Shown here in pieces: positions 11,726-23,214 of a DNA stretch of 64,000 nucleotides (positions within the stretch are counted from its first letter, which is position 1; every line of letters starts with the position of its first letter). A program made the translations under genes and the position numbers. The DNA comes from Apostichopus japonicus (lineage: Eukaryota > Echinodermata > Holothuroidea > Aspidochirotida > Stichopodidae). The notes under the pieces are model-generated. The model was not told where the DNA came from and ran no database searches. It saw only the letters and a program-made list of their open reading frames with translations. Where the stretch lies: positions 8,369,001 to 8,433,000 of the forward strand of contig NC_092570.1 in assembly GCF_037975245.1 (NCBI RefSeq). The letters are read 5' to 3'.

Positions 11726-12734
11726 ACACAATGCATACATAGTTGACTACTTGCTTATCTACTTCATGCATGGTACATTCATAAGTGGGAGTGAACACAT
11801 TATTTTATCCCATATATGCCCAGCCCCCCCCCCTTATGGACCCGGGCTGCAGGCTCGCTTGACTACCCCACCCCTTTCCCGTCGGCTCTGCACACAGCTA
11901 GTCATTTTCACCAAATTGTGCAGGTATATTGCTAAAAAGATGGTAAACCAAAGATAGCATAGGTGAGGTAAAGGCCTACTTTAAGTAGTTTTGAACTATA
12001 AGAGTGTTTGAAATCTAGAATAAGAGGTCCTTTTGATAATAATGATTTTAATAATGAAACAGGTTTTTTCCACACGGATTAATGTTCATAATCGCAATAG
12101 GTCATCAGATTTCCTTGGCTGAGGTCATCTGATAGACTCGAGTGAGGTCATCTAACAGACACGCACTGATTTATGCTGACCGATTTTGTATTGATCCGAA
12201 GATAGGCTGTAACAAAAAAAGATATAATAACATTTGGAAAGTTTTTCGAGAACTCGTTATAACGTACATTATTAGTTAAGTTTCTTTCCAACTACAATAA
12301 ACTGCAATATTTAACTGTCCATTTTATCCTGTCAGGCGATCAAGTTGCCTATATGCATTGGTGGTCCCATATCATACATAGCTTCTGCATACACATTCCT
12401 TTATCAGCACTAACTGTTCAACGAAGTGTAACGCCCATTGCATGCAAATAAACGTTTCCTACTGGTAGTGAAATGTGGCTTGACTTGGCGTTAGATAAGA
12501 AGATAGATCTATGCATAATATAGTACTGAGTTGTAGTCGCTACGATCGACTTGTGTTATACGTATCTGTGGTGTCTAGTTATATAACTAGTAAAGAAACT
12601 TTACCATAGTACCACTTCATGCAGGTAGTTTATTTAACCGGATTTAGGATAAAATACAGACCGTTTATTGGAACAAATTTATATAGAATCCTACTTTGCC
12701 GCTTGTCTTGGCTTTTCCTTGCAAAGTAACCCGT
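11726..12734. other. Upstream region of the transporter gene
   Basis: No coding frame. It presumably contains the promoter and 5' untranslated region of the gene starting at 12735, but no TATA box or transcription start can be fixed by eye. A C-run lies at 11824-11832. Confidence 0.4.
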
Positions 12735-15700
12735 ATGGCTGACGATTCTTTCCCGCTTAAAGATGTTGCAGACGATCTGGAAAATGTCAACGAAGGCTTT
12801 GACACTTCTAAAGAAGATGATAATTTACTGAATAATGAGGTAAGGCTATAGTACATCCTAATTGATCTGAACAACGGCTTTTATTGCAGCTTGCAATTTG
12901 AGATTACGAGTCGGTTGATCTGCATCATATTTGAGAGGCAATGCGTGATAATACAATGGTTATACACAATCAAGCAGCTGTCTCCGGCATTGGGTACACG
13001 GCAGAAAACTAGCAGCAACGCTCAGCTAAGCTTCTATTTGAGAAATTTGTTTTGATTGGCAATATTTCTGAGCAGTTTATCCATTTGTTTGTGCGAAAAA
13101 TAAAAGACATAGTCGGTATAACAGTGTCATTCCAAGCGCGGGAGGGGGGCGGGTTAAATTTATTTACCCGGCAATGAGAACTTTTTGCGCTATCTGCATG
13201 GGGTCCAGGGCCCGTCACATGGCCCTGGTGGGGTCCGGGCGAAGCACCTGGAAGTTATACGATATGGTGGACTTAAGAGGCTTTCATAGCTTTCAATTTT
13301 GAAACTATTAATTTAGCTATGAAGTCTAGTGTTAGTCATGAATGGTGATAAGATATTCCAATTTCCACACTTCTGAAACATCGTGTGGGATGTTCTACCA
13401 CTGTATACTGGTAGCGCGCGTAACTCACCCCCTCCCCTTCAGCCCCGCCACAAAGTCTGGTTACACCACTGAGAAATGGTGGACCATGAGCGGGGAGAAT
13501 TTGGCGAACAACGTAGAGAGATCTCACACAAAGTTTCAGAACTGTCGAAATTGGAATATCCTTCTAAGATATATGTTCCGTTTATATTGAGTTCTGCAAA
13601 TACTGTTGACCCTTGATGAATTTTTACCTTCACAAAAATTAATAAATTAATACTCAAAATGACACCTTCTCATTGAATATTAGGCATATAAGGCAGCATG
13701 GCCTTGATTACCATATGTATGCCGACGACACCCAAATTTACCTTTCGTTTAAGCCACTTGATTCTCCTGATGCAATTAATCCTCTACATATATTGGAGAC
13801 ATGTCTTGAAGATGTCAGAAAATGGATGGCTGATAACATGCTTAAGCTTAACGATGAAAAGACAGACGTGATATTTTTCCATTCAAAGCATAGCAAACGA
13901 ACGATCCACCTTCCTTCATTGAGAATGGGCAATGATGTCATTCCACCCTCGTCATCAGTACGGAATCTCGGTGTGTTATTTGACTCATATTTGTCTATGG
14001 AAAACCATATAAATTTAATAAGTCGGTCTTGCTACAACCAATTACGTATCATCGGGAGAATTCGTCCATCCCTTAACGAGGAGGTAACCAAGTCTCTCGT
14101 CCATTCGCTGGTAACATCTCGTCTCGATTACTGTAATGCTCTCCTGAATGGAACGTCATGCTCCTCAATCAAAAAACTACATAGGGTCCAGAATACGACT
14201 GCCAGAATCATCACCAGAACCCGTCGTTACGAACACATCACTCCTGTACTCCGAGACCTGCATTGGTTACCAATTCATCGCCGGATAAATTACAAACTCA
14301 TTCTGCACGTTTTTCGTATTCTTAATGATCAATCTCCGAGTTATATGTCTGATTTAGTTAAACGCTACACGCTAGCTAGGGCATTACGGTCCCAAAGTCA
14401 TCTATTTCTAATCATTCCTCATACTAACAAAGTCACATATGGAGATTGTTCTTTTAGTGCTGCAGGTCCAAAGCTCTGGAATTCTCTTCCCCATCACTTG
14501 AGAAATATCACACATATTGACACTTTTAAGAAGCACTTGGAAACTTATCTTTTTAGGCTCGAGTATGGGCATTAATCACATTATTCACATTTCTTTGTTT
14601 TATTCATTTTACTGTGCCCATATTTATGTATATTTATATTTTCTTTATTGTGGTTTATTACCCTGTCTTATATCAGGTTTTACTTTTACTGCTGTTGTTA
14701 TTACTTTTAGGTTTTCTTAAGTTTGGTATTTTTATATTCCAGGTTTTGGTTCTTTTGTACAGTGCTCTTGAGCATGTTTTATTTCATGATAACAGCACTT
14801 TAATATATGGTATTTATTATTTATTATTATTTTATTATTTATAATATAGTTTTTTTTTAAACTGCTGCAACAATATTGTTACAATTTATCTCGAAGAAGA
14901 CGAACACAATGATGCACTGTCTATAATTGAGGTTACAATATTAGGCCAATACATGAAAACACTGAAGTTTACGAAGAATTGTTGTTGTGGCCTTTGGAAT
15001 GAAGCGGTTTTGAATGCGAATATTGTATGAATAAATATATAGTAAAGTTATCATGATAAAGAAGGCCTACAAAAAAAAATATCCAGCAAAGCTTTTCAGA
15101 TTATATGTGTGATTTCAGTGAACTGTGACTTATCTTTGTATAGCTATCCAGTGAACCAGACGAGGACAAAGGGTCGACAGGATTTGGTATTTTTACCGGT
15201 GCCGTCTTTATTGTTTCAGCCGTCGCGGGTACTGGAGTGCTCGTACTACCAGTGGCTATTGCTAAAACAGGTAGGCCTATGTATCGGCTCGTGAACACAC
15301 GGATACCCGGTATAACGTGGTATTTACTACCCAGTTTTCTTTAAATGCATTCTACAAATATTTAAAGGTCATCAGTTTTCTCCCCTCCATATTTCAGCTC
15401 CATTTTTTTTTTTATTATTTCGGATCGGGCGGGGTGGGGCGGAGGAGATCAAAATTTCGTACTTGGGCGTCGCATTCAACGGCCCCACAACCACATGCAC
15501 CCTTAATCGTAAAATGTTTAATCAACCCGTCCTTCCGCTTAACCTTAACCAGTCTGGGTAAAATTTGAAGTGAACATAAATGGTAGATTCTATACACTAA
15601 ATGCTACAATTTATCATATACAGGATGGTATGGGTTACTAATCCTAGCCGTTGTTGGAGTTACGCAGACGTACACGGGAATCCTGCTCGGCAGGTGTTGG

Positions 15701-18700
15701 GTCATCCTACAAGAGAGATTTGAATTATACAGACGTCAAACCCGATACCCGTACGCAGCCATCGGATATGAAGCATTTGGTCCAATCGGAAGGTATGAAC
15801 ATGCAGCTATCATTCGCTTCTCTTATATTTAACCCGCATATAATTGTGTCACTTTTGTGTGCTAAGCATTCTTGAAGGCACCACTCCTCAAGGTGTTGCT
15901 TTGCTAAGAGGATTATAAAAATTATACATTGATTTTTATCTAATGGGAAGTGTTCCTTGTGGCGATATAATTGGTGTATTAGTCAGAGCAAAAAGTAATG
16001 ACCATTTGTGATCTTACTTGTTTAATTACTGACAGAAAACCCCCATTAAATTTACATTGTACGTTAAAGTTCCGTAAGCGATGTCCAACTGGTAAAGGTT
16101 CCAACTGATGCACCCTAATGCACCATACCGTTGATGTGGTCAAGTGGATAAAGGCGGTGGCATTTGAAGCAATGAGGCTTAGTAATCGGGAGGTTCGGGG
16201 TTTTCTATCCCCGGCCGGGTCATAGAAAGGTGGGTTTTATTTTGTCCAAGAGCAATCTACGGTTTTCCCATCTGAAATGATTTTCTAACTTGAAAAGATA
16301 TTCAAAATTTGAGTTTAAATGTTGAATTGGAAGCCACCCGACGTGCAAGTTGTAATCCATAAGCCCTTGCGGGTTTCTCCCACATTTGTGGTCATTTAAG
16401 CGTCGTAAAAAATAAATGCTGATTATTATGATGATATTATATGACCGTGACAACTGGAAATGTATTTCAGTCTTCTTTGCATATCCTAATTCAAACTTAT
16501 CAGCGTGTCTGTTTGTAAGTATACTTCTTCTGAACATGGGGATTTGCCCCTTTATTATACAGAGCATGCGTGGATGCGATGGCTAATGGGCGTCACAACA
16601 ATCATTTGGCAGCAGTGACCGATGTCTTCATTCGTTTACCGAATAATGTTTTCCTGGGGCGGGAGAAAGGGAGGGAGAAATAAGGGGTTTAAAAAGGGGT
16701 AGGAAAAACACCCCAGTATAGCCTGTATATAGTACGACATCTATCCACCGCTTTGGGGTTAATGTGTTCGATACTATGAACACGTATACGAAGTTTCCCT
16801 TTTGCGAGATTTCAGTGGTGTTTAAATGTTACTCTTCTCACTCAATTAAGTTTTATGTCAATTTGCCAGGCTACTTTCACCCCCTTCCATCTCATGTTGA
16901 GGGTGGGAGGGGGTGGTGGGGGTGGGAGGTGTGACGCATGAACGTATAATCCTTTCTTTATCTGATCTACTTAATCCTCTCTCTCCACTTCCATCTCCAT
17001 CTCTCTTTCTCCCTCTCACTCTTCTGTTCTTCTTTTTTTTCTTTGTTTTTTTTTATTAGATTTATAGTTACCGTCGTCATTGATGTTACCCTGATCGGAG
17101 CTTGTGTGGCTTTCCTCTTGATCATCTCAAGGAATATCGAGATTCTTTTACAGTTGGAATATTTGCAAGTCTGTACAGTTCTACCAATGGTTGCGTTGGC
17201 TCTTTGTCCACTCGTTTGGTTTGGCACACCTAAAGACTTCTGGTAATAAATATGTATATATATATATATACATAATTATTTGCGAAAACGTTAAGGGAAG
17301 AACAGCTCAGCGTGAATATTAAAAAAAAAACTAAAAGTTTCATCACTATGTTGTATCCTTCATTCTATGGCTGGAGTTGATGATTACGCAATCATTCCAC
17401 ATAGCCTATGGCAGCTGTATGACCCAGTTTATGCATTCGGCAATCGATTTGACACATATTTCACAAATTTAGCTTCGAGCTTGGATAACTATACATTGAC
17501 TCAATATAATCCGATTGGCAGTGCTCTCTTAGCCTTCTTTGTGATTACAAAACCCTTAGTAGTACGTTACTGCACTATTATCCCTTTTTTATCATTTGTT
17601 ATCATTTCTTTATTCTTTGATATTTTCCATTTCAATCAAAACCAAAGGTTGCAAAAACAATGGCATAATCTCCCACAAAGGATAGTTATATTAGCGTGAT
17701 TGACATATGAAATCCAATTAGTATCTTGTGCACACCATAGGGTATATAGATTGGAGAAAAAAAAGATTATTAAACCTTTTTTTATCTGTACCGAGAGATT
17801 GTGCTCAATAATACCAGCAAATAACACAAATGCAGTTGGATTATATCTCAGATAGTTCACTAAAACCAATTATGTAGGATATCCAGTGTCGGTCGTGCCA
17901 AAATGACATATGCACAATGCACAATTATTCATTTGATGTGCAACTTACACAAGTAATCTGTATAATACTAGTGAGAACTGATACGTCACTTGTTTCTCCT
18001 GCCAGACGTCATTCCTGTATCTCTCGTTTTAACCGCGCGTATGGAACTATTGAATAAATGTTAACATGGCGTTCCATACGCACGTAATAAGGACTGTCAT
18101 TTTATTTGTTATCTGTTGTTCATTCATACTTAGTAAAGATTCCTAAATCCTATTGGTCCATTCAGGTCAGCTGACCGTGGTTAATCCTATGAGTAACGCA
18201 CGGTAAAATTACGGGGCATCACTTTAATAAATCTTTGGTTATATGTAACCAAAACTGTTTTGTTTTATGATTTGTCCCCCACACAAATGGTAGTGTATGA
18301 ATGAACGGGGTTAATCAACGGTCTAGCGTGCGTTACTCACATGATTAATGCACTCCGGGTGTTAATGCTATAGCTGGATGCACTCGGGCTCCGCCCTCGT
18401 GCATCGCTTGCATTATCCCCCGATCGTGCATTAATCATGTGAGTAACGCACGCTAGACCGTTGATTAACCCCTTATTTCAATTTCGAGGAAGTAATAAAC
18501 CTTGCACAAGATCGTAATACGTGGCGGAGCATGTCGCATAGACGAGACTCAACTTACTACTACTACTACTGTTGTTTCATTCGTACCATCCTAATGTACG
18601 CTATTCTTCAGTACTGTCTGTTCATTTAAACAATGCTACTGTACAGTATTATGTTTGGTTGGGTTTATTGTTTGTCCTTTCAATGCCGTTTCACTGCAGT

Positions 18701-21700
18701 AATGGTATAGACAGGGCGCATTCAAGTTGAGGCGCACTCGAATTGGGGCGTTAAAGTGGCGGTTTGAAGGGACAGGGATTAAATCGAAATATAAATTCTG
18801 CTTTGCAATTCTCTGAATATTCTTCCAAAATTGAAAGGCTAGGTGTAAGCCCAAGGCCGGATTATCCAAAAGGCAGATCAGATAAGTGTCCGGCCCCAGA
18901 ATCAAGACCCCTGTAGATCAAGGAGCCTGTCAACATTTCCGGCCAAGACACACACATCTCTTTCTTGGGGTCGTGCCTGCAAAACTTATTAAGGTGGGAA
19001 ACAATGATAAGGTGCCCGATAGGACTCCATATGGTGTTTATCTGGCATTGCATATGCCAGTTTTAATCCTTCTTTGATGATAAGACTATAAAAATGAGCC
19101 AATAAAACGTCTGCTAACTATTTTGGTTCACGAGAACAAGATCATACACCGCCCAATTATTGTGTGCTTCGTAGTAGTCTAATGTAGTACTACATGGGTG
19201 CCTTATGCGCTTGCATATGTATTTCTTTCATTGGGTTTGCAAGATAAGGCAATATGTATTTCAAGATAAGGCAATAAGCAGAACAAACCTGAATATGATT
19301 GAATTATAAAGCGCCCTCTATTTCAGTGTTGTTGCTTCATAATTTCCCTCATCAGGTTTATTGCGGTAGGAGGTACCGTTTCTACAGGACTGGCCTCCAT
19401 AATATTAGTGATAAGTATTCTGCTGGAAGCCCCGCAGGCTCAACCGCAAGTCGACGTTCAGTATAACCCGCCCTCATATTGGAGTTTAGGCGCAGGAGTT
19501 GGCCTAATTTCTGTTTCCCTGGTTGGTCACGCTATATATCCAACCATTCAGCACGATATGAGAAAACAAACTGACTTCTCCCGAAGTTTGATCTTATCCT
19601 ATTTCAGTAAGCAAACAAAATCATTTCCTCTTTTGTAAACATCATAGCAAACTTGGGGAAAAAAATTCTTGGCTTGCAAAAGGAAGGAAAGGTGTCAGTA
19701 ACTTAAATGTGTGGGACACAAACTTTCCTGCATTCGATAAAACGGTTTGTTACACCCTAGCAAGTCTTTGCTTAATCTGTTAGATTTAATTCCTTTGTCA
19801 TGCAGTTGAGCCATACACACATCAATGTCAGTTCCCATAGCAACATTTGCCATGGTAATGGTTAATTTTAATTATGTGTAGCTACTCTCGGGAGGTCACC
19901 CGTGGTGGGGTACCCCAGGGTGACCGGAAGTCCATGACTGACGGAGGGTTCAAAACTTGTCCGTGGGTGTGGCGGTCATCGTGTGTGTGTCCAATTTTGT
20001 TTCAAAAATTCCTGCTTAATCGCTGTTCCGATTTTCTATATAAACTTGGTGGGAAGGACCCCAGTTTTTTTTTTTTTATAAATTACTCAAATTGCCCAAC
20101 TCATGAAGATTCTGTAGAACTTAACCATATAATAAGCTTCTATGATCATAAATGTGTAACGTTAATGTGAACGCATACAGTAGCCTTCGCTTTCTTGTAT
20201 GTTGATGTTTTCATATCGGAAGTAAACATTGGTCTTAATATGTTCGTACAGCTTCTTATATGAAGGGTGAGGGTGGTGGTGTTGTGGGGGACGGGGTCCA
20301 TTTCAAATGGTTTTTCTCTCATCGTGGGGTACACCTATAATAAAATTGAATCTACTTCCATTCAAATAAAGGCAAACTTAGGAAATGTTATCTTTAAGTA
20401 ATATACTGTCATCAGTCTCACTGCCAGGCAATACTGCGTATACTTCCAACGTGGAAATATGAAAAGGATAGCAATGAAAATTAAATTTTTATCGCCCACC
20501 CCTCCCCCCCCCCTTCCGTACACTTTCCCTCCCCAATTCGGACTAGCGGCATAATGACGTCACTCAGTGATACCACATTTAGTTTCTTAAGTGTTTTAAG
20601 AAGTTGATCATGTTTTCGATTTTGTTTCGATGTTATGAAATTCGGTCAATTTGTAATTCAGGTTAACTAAATCTTTATTTCTTCTTGCTCAGCATTTTTG
20701 CCTTCGAGGAAAACTTGACTTACAAAGTATTTCTGTTTTTTTTTTTTTTTTTTGCTTTTTAGTTGTAGCCTCGTATTATCTTCCTTTGACGTTCGTCGCT
20801 TATTACGTTTACGGAGATTACCTTCGTAACAAGGAAAGTGTCTTCGAGGTACTCCAACCCAGCCCTATACCAAAACGATACCGCTGTTGCTCATTACTAT
20901 ACACGTGGTTTGTGGGTTCGTAGTGCTTCTGAATCCAGTATTCCAGGATGTTGAGGAATTAATCGGGATAGGAACTGGTGAGTATTGTTTAGTCAGTTAT
21001 TTATGATCAGTCCTTCTGTTCTTTCCATTCTTGTCTTGCATTCAAAAGTATGTGTGTATGTATATGTGATCTTCCCGCAAGCAGGAACTCTCGAAAGAAG
21101 CCATGGAGGCTTTTAGACTCGCAAGCTGACCGAAGCCAATCTCTCGGCCCACATCCATTTAACGTCCATGTCGGGAAGTTGTTATTGAACAACACCCTTG
21201 TCAGACGACACACACTGCTGTCGGCGGGGAATCGAACCGGGGATCTCATGACTGGGAGACGCCGGCGTTAACCACTAGCTAGGCTATACACTCCGCAAGT
21301 AAACTTCTCTTGTAAGCTTCTCTTGTTTTTTTTCAGATTTTAGTTGGAAACGAGCCTTGACCAGAACACTACTAGTTGCTGTCACTTTGTTCATAGCTGC
21401 TTCTGTACCAGACTTTAGTAAAGTCCTGTCCTTAGTCGGCGGTACCTTATTGACAATATTATCTATGATCTTTCCACCTGTGATGTATATTAGGCTATGT
21501 AGCATGAGAAATCCGACATGGCCTGATAGGTAAGTTTCAAACATACTTTTTTTAATATATAAATATGAGCACATGCTCAATTGCTCATCTAAACTACTCT
21601 CTTTCGCTCACGGTGTGTGCTCTTTTGCTCTTCGAGTCACTCATTTTGTGCTCACGTGCTCATCACATGAACCACATCATGCGTTTATGTTTTGTTGCTT

Positions 21701-23214
21701 ATTCTACTATGAGCACGTGCTCAAGTGCTCATCTAAACGACTCTCTTTTGATCACGGTGTGTGCTCTTTTGCTCTTCGAGTCACTCATTTTGTGCTCACG
21801 TGCTCATCACATGAACCACATCATGCGTTTATGTTTTGTTGCTTATTCTACTATGAGCACGTGCTCAAGTGCTCATCTAAACGACTCTCTTTTGATCACG
21901 GTGTGCTCTTTTGCTCTTTGAGTCACTCATTTTGTACTCGGTTTCACACAGTTAAGGGTGTGCTGTAAACAATGCACTTTTACTCTCCTTATATGACATT
22001 ACCAGTCCGTCATGACTAGATGAAGCTCCTATCTAATCTAGTGGCGACTTTACGACTATGCCTGTTATTAAAATGGGGCAAAAATAAATAAATAAATAAA
22101 GCCAAAGACAAAAAATGTCAACACATGCAAGTTTAGTATCTCCCTTCTAATTATATCAGCCTACGTACCGTGAATAAAACTAGACCGTCAAAGTGGAAAC
22201 ATATATCATCCTTAGTGAATATGCACGTTTTGAAAACGGGTAAAAACAAATCAATACAAAATAGACACAAAGACACAGATTGCATGTTTAACGGAGAAAA
22301 GCCTGCTCTTTCTGGATTATTTGGTGGTCCTAAAAAGAGCCGTTGAATTCGATCAATCTATTTCATCTTGAATGACCTTGGTTCCAATGTATGGTGTTTT
22401 CTGGATACAACTTGAAAATTCCTTTCTGCAGTTTTTGTACCATGTGATGTGGCATGGGATTGCCCGGGTGAGGTCTTTGGTAGCTATATATCTAAGTTAT
22501 AGGGAATATGGGTATACGTTACAAAGTGGGTTTGCCCGAGTGAGAAAATTATATCGCACGTCCAAGCAATGCATCTAAAATATATCCCATATAATATGAT
22601 ATACGGTCCTTTCTTACTCATTAGTATGGGCAATCTCAAAAATCAAAGTCATGCACAGTGTATACTATTAGAGGCGATCTCATATTGGTATCGTACTGAT
22701 GGGCGATCAATACATATATACATATATCAAATAGATATATATCACCATACATCAAATTATGGTTGGAATTGCACGGGTGTGATCATTGGTGGCTACATCT
22801 AAGTTATAGGGAATCTGGGTATGTTACAAAGTGGGATTGCACGGGTGCTATCATAGTCGCTACATCTAATAGGGGATCGGGGTACATCAACAAATTGGGA
22901 TTACACGGGTGCGATCTGGGGCCCTCCCTACTGAGACCATGTTTTGTCGAACTCTGTCTTCTGTGAAACTGATGAAGTCTTTGTCGGTTTTTATGCCATT
23001 CGTACTGTTTTTGATCCTTTTTTGTTTTCTTTGTCTTCTTTTCTTCTTATTTTGCAGATGTTTGTCCACTTTTGATTACCTCATAAATTCCGTTGTTATT
23101 GTTGGATCAACCATATTAGTATTAGCTGTAACTGTAGCTAACTTCAAATCGATCGAATTTAGTGATACCGAATCCTTTACATCTAACAAGCCCTGCTATC
23201 TTCAACATTGGTGA
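12735..23214 (+). CDS. AAAP-family (SLC32/SLC36-like) amino acid transporter, 8 exons, frameshift in exon 6
   Basis: Exons are 12735-12839, 15144-15270, 15624-15792, 17060-17242, 19356-19606, 20763-20977, 21337-21529 and 23058-23214, all with GT-AG borders. The conceptual product is about 466 residues, normal for the family. Residues 1-45 are an acidic cytosolic tail (start MADDSFPLKD). The first membrane segment carries the family signature FIVSAVAGTGVLVLPVAIAKTGW, spanning exons 2-3. Exon 3 follows with a YTGILLGRCW helix and exon 5 with GHAIYPTIQHDM, the TM5-6 region conserved in AAAP proteins. Exons 6-7 supply LLNPVFQDVEE and later helices, and exon 8 ends the protein at QHW. The family moves amino acids with protons or ions across vesicle, lysosome or plasma membranes; the substrate cannot be told here. 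All exon phases agree except exon 6, which is one base short (see separate entry). It is closer to VGAT- and AVT-like members than to SLC38, but this is from memory of motifs. Confidence 0.9.
13346..13563. repeat. Imperfect inverted repeat, ~52-bp arms
   Basis: The left arm at 13346-13398 (AAGATATTCCAATTTC...TCTGAAAC) is matched in reverse complement by the right arm at 13513-13563. They enclose about 115 bp with a C-rich segment. It sits in intron 1 of the transporter, just upstream of the LINE fragment. It could be a small foldback element; no target duplication was defined. Confidence 0.55.
13672..14850 (+). mobile_element. 5'-truncated LINE (CR1/L2-like), reverse transcriptase C-terminal part
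   Basis: An open frame at 13673-14575 gives about 300 residues starting just before the catalytic YADDTQIYL box. It continues through LDYCNALLNG, LHWLPI and a C-terminal FSAAGPKLWNSLP pattern, typical of the thumb and C-terminal region of CR1/L2-group non-LTR elements. The first RT blocks and the endonuclease are absent, as expected for 5' truncation. After the stop there is AT-rich 3' sequence and a tail rich in TTATT repeats (about 14811-14842). It is inserted in intron 1 of the transporter in the sense orientation. The frame has no internal stops, suggesting a fairly young insertion. Confidence 0.88.
16128..16440 (+). mobile_element. tRNA-Leu-like SINE
   Basis: The head GTGGTCAAGTGGATAAAGGC at 16137 resembles an A box, and GGTTCGGGGTTTTC at 16193 resembles a B box, with the longer spacing expected of a tRNA-Leu/Ser type (large variable arm). 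A tRNA-unrelated body follows, and the end has an ATT/ATG-rich tail near 16420-16440. No cloverleaf-quality tRNA can be folded, so this is a SINE and not a functional tRNA. It lies in intron 3 of the transporter. Confidence 0.6.
18034..18084. mobile_element. Minimal 39-bp foldback element with 6-bp target duplication
   Basis: The core 18040-18078 begins TATGGAAC and ends GTTAACATGGCGTTCCATA. The flanking hexamers CGCGCG (18034-18039) and CGCACG (18079-18084) match at 5 of 6 positions. The right part is nearly identical to the right and inverted left ends of the larger element at 40993-41549. It looks like an internally deleted copy joined at a GAAC microhomology. It lies in intron 4 of the transporter. 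Confidence 0.65.
18307..18472. repeat. Perfect palindrome, 47-bp arms, 72-bp loop
   Basis: Bases 18307-18353 are the exact reverse complement of 18426-18472. The arms begin GGGGTTAATCAACGG and contain CGTGCGTTACTCAC. The loop holds a shorter GATGCAC/GTGCATC inverted pair. It could be a foldback or MITE-like element; no target duplication was evident. A partial relative of the arm (GGTTAATCCTATGAGTAACG) lies at about 18179. Confidence 0.9.
19826..20010 (+). repeat. Dispersed repeat, copy 2
   Basis: Same order of motifs as 11515-11725 (TTGCCATGGTAA, CTACTCTCGGGAGGTCACCC, CAGGGTGACCGG, ATGACTGACGGAGGGT, then a GT-rich end), same strand. It lies in intron 5 of the transporter. Confidence 0.7.
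20763..20977 (+). pseudogene. Transporter exon 6 with a one-base deficit
   Basis: The first half reads VASYYLPLTFVAYYVYGDYLRNKESVFEV... in the incoming phase, then meets a stop at 20921-20923. The second half is family-like only in another frame (HVVCGFVVLLNPVFQ DVEELIGIG). The switch falls around the A-run at 20872-20875 (CCAAAACG). The outgoing phase matches exon 7 only if one more base is counted. The cause is either a homopolymer error in the assembly or a real inactivating or polymorphic deletion. If real, the product would lose roughly its last quarter. Confidence 0.85.
21068..21295 (-). mobile_element. tRNA-derived SINE, copy 1
   Basis: On the minus strand the head reads a tRNA-like TAGCTAGTGGTTAACGCCGG (A box) and a CCCGGTTCGATTCCCC B box. 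The body ends on the plus-strand left with CTTCCCGCAAGCAGGAACTC. The body is shared with 24826-24996 and 55202-55428. It lies in intron 6 of the transporter. Confidence 0.8.
21565..21940 (+). repeat. Tandem repeat, 144-bp unit, ~2.6 copies
   Basis: ATGAGCAC restarts at 21565, 21709 and 21853, an exact 144-bp period. Units begin with a palindromic GAGCACGTGCTC. Because 144 is a multiple of three, long frames stay open across the array; they are not taken as genes. It begins 36 bp after exon 7 of the transporter. Confidence 0.92.
22448..22925 (+). repeat. Degenerate tandem repeat, unit ~60-75 bp
   Basis: The phrases GGGATTGC(A/C)CGGGTG, GGTAGCTA or GGTGGCTACATCTAAG, and TATAGGGAATCTGGG recur several times, with an unrelated ~200-bp gap at 22560-22760. 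It lies just upstream of transporter exon 8. Confidence 0.65.
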
